A stretch of DNA of 64,000 nt from Zonotrichia leucophrys gambelii (GCF_028769735.1 NC_088170.1:51989585-52053584), one strand, 5' to 3'. Counted from the first letter of the stretch, positions 10,851-24,200 are shown. The notes: a model not told the origin generated them from the sequence alone. Made by a program: numbers and translations.

Positions 10851-12166
10851 CGTCGTGCTAAAACAGCGGTAGGTTTCCTATCCCACCTTCTCATGTTTTC
10901 CCCACAATCACGCAGGTAAAACCACAGCTCAGCTCGTGGGGTGTATCTTCTCTCACCATCTTGGAAACGTCTGCCTTGGATACCGGAACCTCGGATCTGT
11001 ACTGCTGAAATTTGGAGAAGGTCTTCTTTAATCTCCTCTCTAAGCTTCTTATGGTTCTCCTCTATCTTATCCTCTAAGTTCTGCAGACGTGTTTCTACCG
11101 CTGCGATTCTGGCATGTGTCGGGCCATGTACAGCATCTGCATATGCTCGGAGCTTCCTTGCCATGTCAAGCACAGTCTCACCCTCTCATCCCTCTTCATG
11201 ATGGCTAAGGCAGAAGCATATTCTTGTGGCCCGAGTCGTACGAGTTTTCGCCACATCACAGACGTGCATGGTACTAAATCTGGGTTCCTAGTTGTTACAT
11301 TTCTCTCAGGCGTTGGATCCCTTGCTCTATTGTCTTCCACTGAGTCTGCTGCATATAGAGATCGTCTGCACACAGGTATCTTTCTGCCACACTTCTTAGG
11401 ACCCGTTCCCAGAGGCTGTGAGAGTTAGCCCCCCTCATCATTCCTTGGTCTATGACAGTATCCTGTGACAGGGATCCCAAATGCCTGGCTTCAGTGCCAT
11501 CCAAAACGGTAGCCTCGCCTGCAGCATCCCAGAGACGGACCAGCCAACTAATTATGGATTCATCAGACCTTCGAGTGTAATCCTTCCGTAGGCCACGAAG
11601 GTCCTTCAGGGAGAAGGACTCAGTATTAGCATCTGATCTTGCACCTGCTGCTTTGACTCCTGACTTTACGTCAGGAGGCACTGAGGTTCCTTCTCCTGCA
11701 TCATCATCATCATCATCATCGTCCACTGGTCGATTGGTCTTGGCTGTGCATTTCCCACTTCTAGTGCTGGTAGCAACAGCCATGGGTTTAGCTGCTGGCT
11801 TCGAGCCTGGAGTGTTAGCTACAGCCTGAGTCACCGGGACAGTTGCTGATTTATCTCCCTGCCCCCTGCCTCTGTCTGCTGCCCTAGAGTATCTAGCAGT
11901 GTGCGATAAGCATATGCCAGGGCCCAGCTCACTGCAATGACCTTCCTCTCCTTAGGCTCATCCTGGTACTTCTCTTTCAGATATTTCCCCACCTCAGCTG
12001 GGTTCTGAATTTGTTCATGGGGAAAATCCCACACTATAGGGTCAGAGAATTCCTTCAGGATTTGGCCCATATCCTCCCATTTCCCACACCACTTAGGATT
12101 TTCCACACCAGGGTTTACTCCTGAGTCAGGGGTCTCATCAGCCCGTCTAGAAATCTCAGCCCTCAT
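10838..12166 (-). pseudogene. gag: Gag region of ERVL-like provirus, frameshifted
   Basis: Gag-like structural protein in four overlapping frames: 12166-11831, 11834-11295, 11373-11095 and 11173-10838. The first ATG, 12166, follows a leader of about 530 bp after the PBS and is a reasonable gag start. The second piece carries a run of eight Asp codons from a GAT microsatellite (about 11699-11723), then a Trp/Leu-rich segment with the look of a capsid domain. The fourth piece has a predicted coiled-coil-like stretch (residues about 25-55, heptad Leu/Ile with many Glu/Lys). I see no intact CCHC zinc knuckle. Frame changes lie near 11855 (C-rich run), near 11320 and near 11150. Assignment rests on position and composition, as gag diverges fast. 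Confidence 0.75.
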
Positions 12167-12700
12167 TCTAGAGAAGCAGCAGGCTGTATAGAGGAAGGTT
12201 ACCAGATTGAATACCAGGAGATGGTTTCTTTAACATTGAGGGGAAACTGAACATCCTTCACTAGTGATGCAACTGATTCATAGGAGAAGGAGGAAAGCAG
12301 AGGCTGAAAAACCTCATTCCCTCCTGCTCCTCCTGCGACAAACTGGATGCATAACCATAGCCATGAACCATTCATATCTGGAGCAGACCCAGCATGTTTA
12401 TAAACTTCTTGCACATTATTGCCACCAAACCAGCAGGATAGCTATTCTGGTCACAGCCCCTCTGATATAAAAACTACGTATTAGGGGCAATACTAAAGCT
12501 ATTTCTGGATAGGAAAATAAGCCTAGGGACCAGAGAGGTATTAAAATCTCAAAAAACCCTAGGGACCAGAAATGCATGCAAACCTTCACCCCAACAGACA
12601 TTATGAATCCAAAAAGCATGGCTATTAGCTGATTTAAACGAACACAGAGTAATAGCAGCCAAAATGCAGTCAAAACAGGGTTTTTCCACTCTCTCTCTCA

Positions 12701-12718
12701 CCTCACGTTTGGGCGCCA
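12701..12718 (-). other. Primer binding site, lysine-tRNA-like
   Basis: On the minus strand this reads TGGCGCCCAAACGTGAGG, six bases after the 5' LTR end. The TGGCGCC start is typical of lysine-tRNA primer sites; the rest matches only partly. It fixes the 5' LTR boundary at 12725. Confidence 0.75.
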
Positions 12719-12724
12719 AAGATT

Positions 12725-13349
12725 TGTACAGGTTTAGGGCAAAATTTGTTAAAGAATCTGCAAAGGAGGGCCCCTCCAGAAAGCGAAACCCACACGGCCC
12801 TCCCCCAACCGGTTCGGGAAAAAATTCCTTGGAGAGAGGTGGAAAGAACCTGTTTATTTGACTGGCCCCGCACCCCCAGCACACAAAATGAACAATACCC
12901 GATGACACCGCTCTGAGAAAGATGGCAAAATCAGAAAGTCTCTTTCGGGGGTGGTTGCTCTGTTCTCAGTCCCTCCGGCGCTGGGCCAGCCGCTGCAGCC
13001 GAACCCTTGGTGTTCTCGGGTCCCAGTCCGGAGCAGGTTCGAGATGGTCACAGGAACAGGAGAGGAGAAACAGTCCAGGAAGCAATGTGGACTGTTTAGC
13101 TAGAACTAGCTAATAAGCAGAGGCAGAAAGCAGAGCAGAAGCAAGAGCAGAAAAAGAGAGCAAGCAAAAGCAGCAAGCAAAAGCAGCAAGCCCAAAGTTG
13201 GAAGTAAAAAAAACCAGCTCTGTCTACTGCTTGTCTCTGTGTCCTGATAAGAGAAACCCAAACAAAAACTTCCACTCTTCAGTGCCGGTCTTAAAGGCAC
13301 AGAACAGATGAATGGGGATATACAAGCATCATAACGTCACCCCAGGACA
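12725..13349 (-). repeat. 5' LTR of the provirus (625 bp)
   Basis: In proviral orientation it begins TGTCCTGG and ends CCTGTACA, the usual TG...CA ends, followed by the PBS. A polyadenylation signal AATAAA lies at 12858-12853 on the minus strand, leaving about 130 bp to the LTR end. The first 237 bp are shared with the 3' LTR remnant. U3 contains a purine/C-rich internal repeat of short AAGCAG-like units. A perfect 8-bp-arm hairpin (13096-13113) sits at the point where similarity to the 3' copy ends. Confidence 0.88.
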
Positions 13350-13682
13350 CTCTGGTATCCCTATCATTTTTGTGGACAGCAGGATCAGGCAGAAGAATGT
13401 TTTTTTGTGGTTTTTTTTGGTGCAAACTAAGTGCACAAAATCTCTGCATACTCCCTAGATTAAAAAAAATACTCAAAGCTTGTTATAAAGTAAACTTTGA
13501 TTCTTCTCTTAATATTGCCGATTAGACAACAAAAAAAACAAACCATTGATCCATTGTCTACAATTCAAGGCATTATATTGCACAGCCATTTCTTTTCACA
13601 GCTTGTTGCAGAAGTAGCAGAGTTGTAGCTCAAGGAATTGTCAAAATCATGAAAAAAGACTCACTTGAAGCAAAAAAAAAAG

Positions 13683-13963
13683 TGGGGGGATAGAATGTAA
13701 GAAAATAAAGACAGTGCAGAAGGCAGTCTCACCCCTGAGGAGTTGCAGCTGTACCAATCACCAGAAATTAGGAACAGGCCTGCCCTTTTAGGAATAGGCC
13801 ACAGCTGTATCCAATAAGAAGATGAATGCTACAAAAGAGTGGGTTAGCTGGGTGAGGAGAGAGATGGAGTTTGTTGGTTGTACTGTCAAGAAGTCGGTGC
13901 TGTGAGGAGCTGACCATGAGAAATCACTGAGGAGGTTTAGGATATTTGCAATATGAAGACAAC
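13683..13963. repeat. LTR-like dispersed repeat, copy A
   Basis: About 280 bp clearly related to 21016-21290: long shared blocks with scattered substitutions and small indels. It starts TGGGGGGA and ends near ACAACA, and contains two CCAAT boxes and a CTACAAAAG TATA-like element in the expected order. That suggests a small solo LTR or a non-autonomous derivative. No target-site duplication was found. It lies about 330 bp right of the provirus, with a different sequence from its LTR. Confidence 0.7.
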
Positions 13964-16900
13964 AAAAAAAAAACTTTTTTGAAATGTGATTGTAAATTTA
14001 AATGTTGCAAGACCCACCCTCATGCATGAGGGAGCAGGGAGAGCATTTTTGATGAGGCTCTGAGCATTCCCTTAAAACCACGGCTCCCAAACAGTGTCTA
14101 CACAAGCAGCAGAGAGATACCCAGCCCAGCACTTGGCCTGAAGTTATTCTCTGAGTGGATATGTAAGTTCACAAGGTTGATGTTGGGTACATTATGGTGT
14201 CACTCTGTGTGCTCAAATCCATCAGAATAAGAGTGTGAGTATGCCCTATTAGCAAATTTCTCTTGGAACTGTTCTGTAAGAATACGGTAAATACATTTTT
14301 GGGTTCTCAGAGGTGACTTGGGCAAAACACACGGGTCTTCAAGAGAGATGCTCAAACATCTAAAATGTAAAGTCCTGTATTTAAAACCTTCCTCTAGGCT
14401 CCCTGTGTAAAAGAAAAACATGGAAATTGAGAGAAATAGCTCCTTTCCAGGCAGTGAGTCACCTGATATTAGCATAGACATCTAAATAAAACACGTAAAT
14501 CATGCCTCAGAAGTGTCTTTTTCTCCACATGAACTTTAAAAAGAGTCTAAACAACTGACTCAGATGTAAATGTCTGCAGTGTAGATGATCAAAGCCAGGT
14601 GAGGCATATCCACCACTGGAGCATGGGGAGGTACAGACAGACAGCAGCTCAGGCTCTGAGAGCACACACCACCAGCTCATGACTAGTTTCTCATGGTGCC
14701 TGTTCTGGTGGTAGCTCATGCTCCAGCATTAATGAGTCCTTCCCACAGTAAGTTGCTGACAAATAATCAAAATGGTCCTAAGAAGTCAATCAACTCTGTG
14801 CCAAGTACTTGAAAGTGGGAAATACTTCCCAAAAAATTGTATTTATTAAGAAGTCATATATTCATAAGGTAACAATTCAGCTTCTTTTTTCCTAAAACTT
14901 AATTGGTACAAAATTAAGCAATCATTTTAATTAATTGCCTGTGGAAAAAAAAAAGTCAGGGTTCAGTTTTTTGCTGACCTTTACATGAACAAGATGTAGT
15001 TACACTGCTGCTCAAGATTCACACATGATGACTTTTTACACCCATGCAATACTTTGTGGGGGGAGTTTATGTTAACATAAACTCCTCATCATGAGCACAC
15101 TTTTGAAGTAAAACTTGTAGTTGTCCCTTCTTTTGATGTGCTCTGGTTAATGTAACAGAGCAGTCTGAGGGCTCATGGACTGGATTCCTCTCAAGGAAGA
15201 ACAGAAGCTGAAGCTGTGCTCCAGGACTGCACCCAAAGCATCAATCGCTGGCAGACCAAGCTGCACCTAATCTGAGGTGAGCCACGTGTGATGTGACCAT
15301 CCACTCATCAGCACAGATATTTTGCTCTATAGACCTGCTGGCCATATGACTTGTTAAAACAAATATATCCCATGCCAGATTGAGGTTGAGTCTTGAAAAC
15401 TGCCCGAGGAGTGCCCTGAGGGCCAGGGCTGAAAGGCTGCACTGAGGTTCTAAGAGAGCTAGACCTTGTAACTAATTAAAAGCTAGCATGGTGCATGGCA
15501 TATTTCACAGAGAAGTTGCAAGCTTCATTTAATAGTTACCAGCTGTAAATAATGTACACAATCCAATCTTGTGTTTATAAGTGAAGGTAGAACTTTTTAA
15601 ATAGATTGGAGGATCAGAAAGCTTGTGTGTAACTGTGTTTGCTGTAGGTTTTGCACAACTATCAGTGTTGTTGTGAGGAAGATTAAGTGTACAGTGACAC
15701 AACATTCATCCAGAGTTCTGCTCTGCATCTCTAGTTTGGGAATTACATTAATTTGTCAATGATCAGGTTATCTTAATAAAACCCTTCATTGTTTAAACTG
15801 TAAGTAAAGTGCAAAACAATGAGTGGTAGTTGTTCAATCAAGAAAGACCAGTTGTAATGTACTCTTATGATAGTGGCATTTTCTTGTATTAAAAAAATAA
15901 CCTAGGACATCTAAAAACCATTTAGTCATGTCATTGGTAATAAGGTTAATGATTTATTTTCCTGTGCTTCATTGCTTAACTCTGACCTGAAGACAGGTAA
16001 CCACTAATGGTATAATTAGGTGAATATTTTACCAGATACTGATGATGCTTCTGCAGCAGAAGCACTTTCAGTTCTTGAATGCCATCTCATTGGTCTTGTT
16101 GGGCAACTCAGGAATGTCATAGAGCTGTTTGTGTGTGAAATACAACTACTACATCAACTATACTTGGAAGACTTGACCAAAAACAGTGAATTTATTAATG
16201 TCTCGCTGCTTCTCCCATATTGCCTTGTGTTTCCCATCCATATTAACTCTCAATGTTAATGCTCTTCTGCTGCAGAAACATCATCAGTGCCTGGTAAAAA
16301 AAGTGTTACTACAAAAATACATGTGCCCATTGCCCAGTAAAATAGGTAAAATTGAGGAAAAATCACTTGAGCTCAAACTGAAGCCCTTTCCCTCAGTAGA
16401 AGAATTAATTCAAGTACCCAGCTAAGAGCTTTCAAGAAATAAAACATTCTTCTGGCAACATAGTATCTCTGTATTTAGACCGAGGATGATCCAGTTGGAA
16501 AGTCCATAGTCTAAATCTTATTTGGCAGACTAAATTAGAAATGCTTGAACATTTGAAGGAAGATGAAATAAACAATGAATGAAACAAACATAAAATAAAT
16601 AACTGAGGATCAGACAAAAAAGATTTTTTCTTCATTATTATTTTTACCCTAAGTGCTATTACATTGCTTTGTTGTTGGTTTTGTTGGTTTGGGTTGTTTG
16701 TTCGTTTTGATTTTTTAGTTTGTATTCAACACTTTCAAAAAGGAAATTTGAAAAATAAAGGGCTGGAGTTATGTAAGAGGAGAAACTGATGGGAGCTCCA
16801 ACCCTGTAGCTGTGCTGCTCATTTGCCATGACAGAAGCACATGAAGGCATCCTTTTCCTCACTCCTTGCACCCAGTGATTGAAACCAGCACTCCCTGACA

Positions 16901-19900
16901 TCAAGAATCTGCCCTAATTTCAAACATGCTCCAGGATGGCTTTCACTGCACATGTCCATGTTTGCATCTTAGCTTAGGACTGATATTCTGATGCCTCCTT
17001 TCCACCCCTGCCACCACTGGGGTTGGAGCACAGAGCTGTCCTGGGCCAAAGCAGCAGCATCAGCCCCTCGATGGAGCCAGAACAGGAGCTGTGCCCCAGC
17101 TCCACTGGGCAGCCAGACCTCACCCCCAGACCTGTCCTGGTCCCAGGAGCCAGCCCTGGAGCAAGGACAGTGTGGACACAGGGCCCAGTGCCCACGCCAT
17201 GGATCTGCTCCTGTTGTGCTAAATTACCTGTTCTACACACGTTGTCTCCCTCTCTTCTGCAGTTTCCTGCAAAAAACACCCACTGGGGCAGAGAGTGTGT
17301 TCAAGAAAGGGCCCAAACAGCTGTGCTAGCTGGGGCTGATATTCTGTCATTTGCTCAAGCAGCTTTGGAGGCTGTAGTGATAATGCCCCAATTCCCTTCA
17401 GTTGCAGGAATGCTGCATAAAAATTGAGAAAATAATGAAGATTTAAATCAGTTTCAGGCCAGGAGAGATATTTTATCCTGTAATGATTATGCATTGAGGT
17501 GTCCCTAACATCTCTTTTGATTATTTTTGCTTCACAGAAAATTTAATTTAAAATCTTGTACTCATTTGAAATCAGGGGGAAAAAGGATGTTTTAAAATAT
17601 TACTAATTTGTTTGTAAGATAAATACACATAGGCCAAGTGTTGAATGAGAGCTCATAGAAGAAATGTCAGAGAATCACTTCTTCCACTTCTATTTCCTAG
17701 TATCAGGGGGAAAAAATCATATAAACAGTACATAGTGGTATAAAAATACTAGTTTGTTGATCAACATCACTATTACTCATATTATTTCAATGGATTTATG
17801 AGTCAAAAACTTAAAAATTGCTTTTATTTCCTGCAGCTGTACTGTATTCCAACAGAACTGTAAACTGTACTCATTAAAATCTGAAGTTACACTGCTACAA
17901 AATTAGTACTGCAACATGCAGTGCTTCATGTTCATTTTAAAATACATTGAGATTGAATTAAAATATGTTAAGCATGCTAATGTATCTTTATTACTTAGGA
18001 GCTTTTAAAACCTTAGCACAGACTCTTGTTTGAAATTTCAGACACATGAAGCAATGTGCAAAAATAAACTCCAGCAGCTTTAGCACACATTGAATGAGCT
18101 TGTCCATATTACAAAATAACTGGTTTCACTACATCTAACTAGCATGTGTTGGTTACACCAGTGGTTTTCAGGCTGGGCTTTGCAGGTCACAGGTGCTGAG
18201 ATGCTAAATGTATTTATCACTAAGCTGAAGAGTGCAGCATGATCTGTGACAAGCTTTGGAGCTTGACAGTGATCCTCCAGGAGCCAAGATTCAAATGCCC
18301 CATTGGATTAGGCATATAAACAGTAACCCACTTCATCCTCAAACAGGTGATTTAAAAAAGGTAGTAGATGGACTTACAGATGTCACATCTCTCCCCATTG
18401 GTGACAGAGGGAGTCTCAGCAGACTGACAAGGGGGGCATTAGCTTTAGCCTAGACCTCACTGCCCCCAGTGTCTCCTCCATAACCTCAGAACAGACAGCT
18501 CAGCTGCTCCTGCTCTGAGCCTTGCTTTCTCTGCCTCTTCATGGGACAGGGCTGCCTCTCCTCCAGGAGCTTGGGAAGGAGAGGGAAAGCAGAGTCTCAT
18601 AGCAGCAGCCAGGGCCATGCCTGGGGCACACCCAGCCCTCAGTGCAGGAGCACAGCCCAGCAAGGGGGTCTCAGCAGGTATTGGGGCTGCCAGAGCACAG
18701 GGGGGCTGTGTGGGCTCTGATTGCACAGCCAGAAAGGTCTGTGCCAGTGTGGGCATCTCATCTGACCACTTCCACCCAAATGCAGCCTCTGCCCAACCTA
18801 GATCACTGTCAGCACAGATATATTGGTGCTCACAGAGCTGAAATAGAGGAGCTCTGCAGCCTCACATACTCTGGGGAAAGGAAATACCAGCACAAAACTT
18901 AATTGAAAACAGGATTTTCCCTGATTCAGCACACGAGTTTTTCTTCTTGTAAGCCCACAGGGGCCATGAAAATCTTGCACAACACCTTCCAGAGAGGAGT
19001 CTGAAATTGAAGCAAGCTTGTGCTGGTGTACAACACATCCATATTCTTTAGAAGATTTCCAGAAGGGGCTCCATTTGGGCCCAGGTTTCTCAGTGCAATA
19101 CAGCTGTATCCCATGAACTAGCCATTGGATAAAAAGGATTTTAATGCTCAACACTCATAACTGCAGCCTTGTGGAGGAACGTTTGACTCAAGCACACTTC
19201 ACTGGGATTCTGAAATGCTTCTGCTTCTGAACTGAAATATATAAAGCTGTCACATCAGCCATGAAAAGAGTTTAATTGACTGAAAGGAAGTTAAGACTAA
19301 AACATATACACATTTGCTAAAAAAAAAAAAAGTAATTTAATCTGGTATTTTCCAGTTTAAAATATTCTTTCACAATTAAATTTAAAATCTCTAGAGAAGT
19401 TAATTTGGCTAACGTAGCTAATTTTTAAAGCTCTTTCTCAGTGGAGCCAATTTTAATTTTGAGTTTAAATGAACAACTAATAGAGACATTCAAATTTCTT
19501 CCTCTCATTTGATGTTTGCTTAAAGATTTTTTTCTTAACAATCACCCCTTCAAAATAGCACTGCCTTCAATGAGTATTTAGAACACATGCAACTTATTAA
19601 AAACTTAAAATAAGCCCCAGGTTATTACATTTGCATCCATTAACAACCCTACTTGGAAAAATGGCTTTGCTAAAAGAGCATGTTTTAATCAGCTGGTACT
19701 ACTTGCTTGCATAAAGACTAGAAAGGTTGAACAATTTTTTTAAACATTTAAAATTATGCAGTCATCAGCAGCTATTGAGGACATACTTGGTAGTAATAAG
19801 ATTACTACATCTTGATGCATTGTATTTGATATCACCAGTGCCGGCATGTGCCATGTAACAAAAATAATTTTTCAGTAGAAAAAAACTTTAAATTAAAATT

Positions 19901-21015
19901 ATGTAAAATAGTATGGGGGAAAGGAGAAAACTTTTCTGTGGGTGTTGACTCCTTGCAAAAAATCACACTAAAATATTCTCTTGGAGTTAAAAAAGTTAAC
20001 AGGCCTTTTAGGCTTGCAATAAAGCTTCATTTAAAAGTTTTCTAGACAGTAGTTTATATATGATTAAGTGACCTGTAATGCCAGGTGAATGAATAATTGA
20101 TCTATTCTGGAATGACCTGAGAGATTTCTTGTTTTCAAGCCTGATCAGTCTGGTACCCACACCATCCATTTACCGCTTCTAATGTTCAGCAGACTGTTCT
20201 ATAACTCTGCCAGGTTCAGTTCTGCAGCTACAATTCAATCAAAAAGTCATGTCAGGGCTCAGACTTGTATTAGCTGAAATTAGGAATGTTGGTCATTTAT
20301 TACACTTGGAGTCATATTTATCTTCTGGGCCTCAGCTTTTCACTGAAGACAAATTCTCAAGGTTTTTATACCAACTAAAGAAAAAATTATTTTTATTTTA
20401 TTTTTTTAATGGAAACTTAGTGCATCCTGGTTTTCATCCACCTTCCAGGTCTTTACAAATGGTCCCATATTTCACAAGAGTTATGGCCCAAATCACAAGA
20501 GCTGTCAGCACTGACATTTACCCATCAACATTACAGGGTGCACAATTGCAAAGATACGTATGAAATCATTAGAAGTATAGAAGAACGGTTCAGGGTTTTT
20601 TTTCCTACCTTTTTGGGTTAGATCCAGTGAAAGATTTAAAGGTGCCAACACCTAACTTTTAGGCTGACTTCCAGAATGAAATTCAGAGTCAGGTACCTGA
20701 ATTCCTTTCATAACTTGAGATTGGTCACTCAGTGGGAAAAAGAGACAATAAGAACCCTGCTCTCCCCATTGCACTGCATCCTGCTTCTCACAGCTAAATC
20801 CTTGTGAGGCTGCTGAGCCACACCCTCCTGGATTCACCTGGAGATATCAAACTGCCCCATGGCTACAGTGCCTTGCTACAGCAGAGGGGCTGTGAACCTG
20901 AAGTCCCTCAGCTGGAAGAGAGCACCCCATGCACGTCTCTGCCTCCTGGGTGACTGCTACAGATATTTAGAGGTCCATTAGAAACACTTTACATATAATT
21001 ACTGCTAGGGAGGCA
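13964..21015. other. Intergenic, no gene recognised
   Basis: AT-rich DNA with two modestly GC-rich patches (about 16990-17210 and 18420-18790) that contain open but unremarkable frames and no recognised domain. A 24-bp perfect palindrome lies at 15062-15085. No RNA gene or CpG island was recognised. Confidence 0.5.
15062..15085. repeat. 24-bp perfect palindrome
   Basis: Twelve bases followed directly by their reverse complement, centred on GTTAAC, with no spacer. The function is unknown. It could be a cruciform-prone site or chance in AT-rich DNA. Confidence 0.8.
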
Positions 21016-21290
21016 TGGGGGGACAGAACGTGAGAAAATAAAGATAGTGCAGAAGGTAATCCCACCCCTGAGGAGTTGCAGCTGTACCAATCACCAAAGA
21101 CTAGGAACAGGCCTGCCCTTAATAGGCCACAGCTGTGTCCAATAAGAAGACGAGTGCTACAAAAGAGTGTGTTAGCTGGGTCAGAAGAGTTTGTTGGTTG
21201 TACTGTGAAGAAGAAGAAGTCAGTGCTGTGAGGAGATACCCATGAGGAATCACTAAGAGGGTATGGGACTTTTACAATAAGATGAAAACA
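21016..21290. repeat. LTR-like dispersed repeat, copy B
   Basis: Second copy of the repeat at 13683-13963, same orientation. It keeps both CCAAT boxes and the CTACAAAAG element but lacks several short segments, among them bases after TAGCTGGGT. It ends near GAAAACA. Clean flanking duplications were not seen. Confidence 0.7.
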
Positions 21291-24200
21291 GGGAAGAGCA
21301 CAGTTTTGGCAGTGAGCCAGGCAGGCTCATTTCAAGGGATTTTGCATGCTCTTCTGCCCACTTTTGGGATCTACTGAAGTTTTGGTAGGGAGGCAGCATT
21401 GCAGACTGAGTTGAAGTAGATCTCCAAAGACATTTAGAAACTTTCAAGGTTAAGCAGCTATTGGGCAGAATGTTTGGATAAAAGGCACCAAGAACTTGGT
21501 CCAGTTATCTAACTGTAAAGGGTGTCTAGGAATGTCTGTCTTGTCTGAGGGAGGTGCAAGTGGGGATCACCACTGGCCACAGGGAGACATTTACTTCTCT
21601 GGACAGGCAGCAAGAGGCCAGCAGGTACACTGTAGCATCTTACGTGGAAAGAGGTGACAAAGTTTTAGCAACTGAAAAAGGCCTATATAATAACCAAATC
21701 CCACATTAGGAAGAGCAAACTTTTACCCTGCTTTTGGATTTTGGTACACTGAGAAGATATTGTTAGCAGCAGTAAATACCAATTACTTGGAGGTGACAAT
21801 CAGCTGAACACACAAGTTCACCTATATATTCTACTACATTAATAAAATGTTATGGAAAATGTTCCATGCCAAAGCACAGACCTAGTTCTGCAGCTGCACA
21901 TTATGGAGTATGTGGGACTAGAATAAAGTTAGATGTGGCTGCCTTCAATTGCACTCTTTTTAAGGTTGGTCAGACCATAAACTAGTTTACAGCTGTATGG
22001 ACAGAGAAATCCGTTCAAGGGTCTTTCTGAGAAAATACACTATTGGAGTGAAAGCCCACCCAATGAGATTTGTAAGCAAAATAAGCATCTAAACAATGAC
22101 ATGACTAAGTGCTTACCACAGCAGGCTGTTTGTTTTGGACACAGGATGGAGAAGGCTTTTGCCAGTTTCTGTTTAGCTTGGCAAGCCCCATGGCAAGTGC
22201 AGTCACAGCAAATATATTCCCAAGCCAGATGACACACACAGTTCCAGAGCTGATACAAAATGGGCTGTGGAAAACTAGAGTACAATAAAATAAGTTGAAA
22301 TAGTGTGCAACAATGGTAGCTTTGCATACTATTGCCCTCAAAGTATCAAAAGGATCTCACATTTCCTTCAAAGATATGTATTAGTGATGTAGTGAAGTAA
22401 AAGATGGAAATTGTATCCAATTTTATACATAGAAAATTTGATAATTGTTTTTTATGTCACAAAGGCTGATATTGCACACATTTGCTACAACAGGCTCTCA
22501 GAAAAATCAAATGCAATCATAAACCAGAAAGCAATACATTATTTTTTAATGACCGCATTATGTAAGCGGGAAGAAGGAGATGATATCAACTTGCCAGCTG
22601 GAAATCAATAGGAACTTGGCCAACCAGCCTAAGGCTTTTTTTTCTGTTGTCCTCAAGGGGATCAGTTTACTAAAATAATAATTTAATCCCATGTGCTTCG
22701 GGAACACGGGATGTTTGAAGAACATTTAAATCCTGGGCATTGTAAAACCAACAGTTTGTGCACATTCTGAAGTCCAAAGCATAGCATGCAATCTTTATCT
22801 GGTCAGTCATACTTTCTGTCACGTGCAATAAATGATGCTATGATCAATTCAGATACTTATGACTAAAATGGATTTGTTTTACTTAACAAACTTTCTTGTT
22901 TGTGGTTTTAACAAGTCACAAGTCCAGTTCCTCACACCAGAGGAGATTAAGAAACATATATATGCATATGTATATGTATGGCGGATAAAAAAAGTAAGAG
23001 AACTGGAAAATCATTGTAGATTTCTGCCATGTGCTGACTTCATGATGTACATGTTTGGACTTTACATGTTAACATATCCTTTCTGATACTTGAGTCTAAT
23101 AGGGCCATCAGCTACCTGGTGTCTTTTTAGTGTCATCTTCCTACCAAGCTCAAATTGCAAGTGACAGTAAGTATACCTTAACTTACCACACCAAAGGTCC
23201 ATGCTGCAGTAGGTCAAACCAAATTGAAGGCTGCAAAGTATCAAAAAGTTTATTAAAACTCAAAGTAAAGCAAATTCCTCTCCCCTACTGCCTTCACACC
23301 TTTGTTGTGAAAGACAATCCTAAGCCAGGTCCCCCAAGCATGCACACACATTTAGTGATGGCATGTTTTCCCTATTTCCCTACCACAGCTGAGGTAGTGG
23401 GCTGAAGCTCAGAAGCATGACCAGACTGAAGAGGTAGATATACAATTTTACCATTTTTAAACTGTAAAACCGTTTGCAAAATTGTAAAATTATTTATAAA
23501 AATCTCAGCTATTTGATATGTAACAAACGAGCACAGATGCCATCCTTTGTTTTTCAGAAAAGGAAGCAGGAGGTTTGTTACCTGCAAGGGACACAAAGTC
23601 TCAGAGAACAGGCATGGCAGAGTGAGTGGGACATGGGGCAGTTCCTGTTTCCCAGCTTGGGGCCATGCTCAGGGACTTAGCACATGCTGCCTTTGATGCT
23701 GCTTTATCCTTCTGTCTGGCTGACCACATGCCATCAAACACAAGAGGCAAATGTGCAAGGTCTCACCAAGAGCACTCTAAGATTTTAAAGGTTTCAGTCT
23801 AACCCATTTCTCCAAATTACAGTCAAGCACGTATAAAATTTCACCTGAAATACCTTTCCCCATTGTACATATCCAGGTGTAACACAACTTTAGCTCAGCC
23901 TCGCAGCATCTGAGAATAGGATGTGTGAATAGTTGAGACAGCCTCAGCACCTCACAGGAGCTAGAAGAGCCTTGTCCTTGAGTTTCTTCAAAAAACAAGA
24001 AAGTCTGGGAGAAGATTAACATTGATTTTTAAGAAATATTGCATAATGTGGGAAGAAGAAAAAAAATGGCAAAAAGCTAATTAGGTATTAAGAAGGTTAA
24101 AAGGGATGACCTAAAGGGATAGACTGGTATTGATTGCTCACAAAATGATGGAAGGCAGATAGGGATGCCATTTGCCATGAGGATGGTAGCATAATTAAAC

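Larger units (their letters stand above)
6936..13349 (-). mobile_element. Env-less ERVL-like provirus, defective, 3' LTR truncated
   Basis: Minus-strand endogenous retrovirus. Read 5' to 3' it has a 5' LTR (13349-12725), PBS (12718-12701), leader, gag (from 12166), protease, RT, RNase H, integrase (8424-7459), polypurine tract (7183-7173) and a 3' LTR remnant (7172-6936). Only about 275 bp separate the integrase stop from the polypurine tract, so there is no env. Integrase and RT resemble the ERVL group more than alpha- or gammaretroviruses. Gag-pol is interrupted by several frameshifts and one in-frame stop, so the copy cannot encode a full polyprotein. The LTR parts that can be compared differ by one substitution and one 1-bp indel over about 237 bp, which suggests a young insertion. 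A target-site duplication cannot be tested because the outer end of the 3' LTR is missing. Confidence 0.93.
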
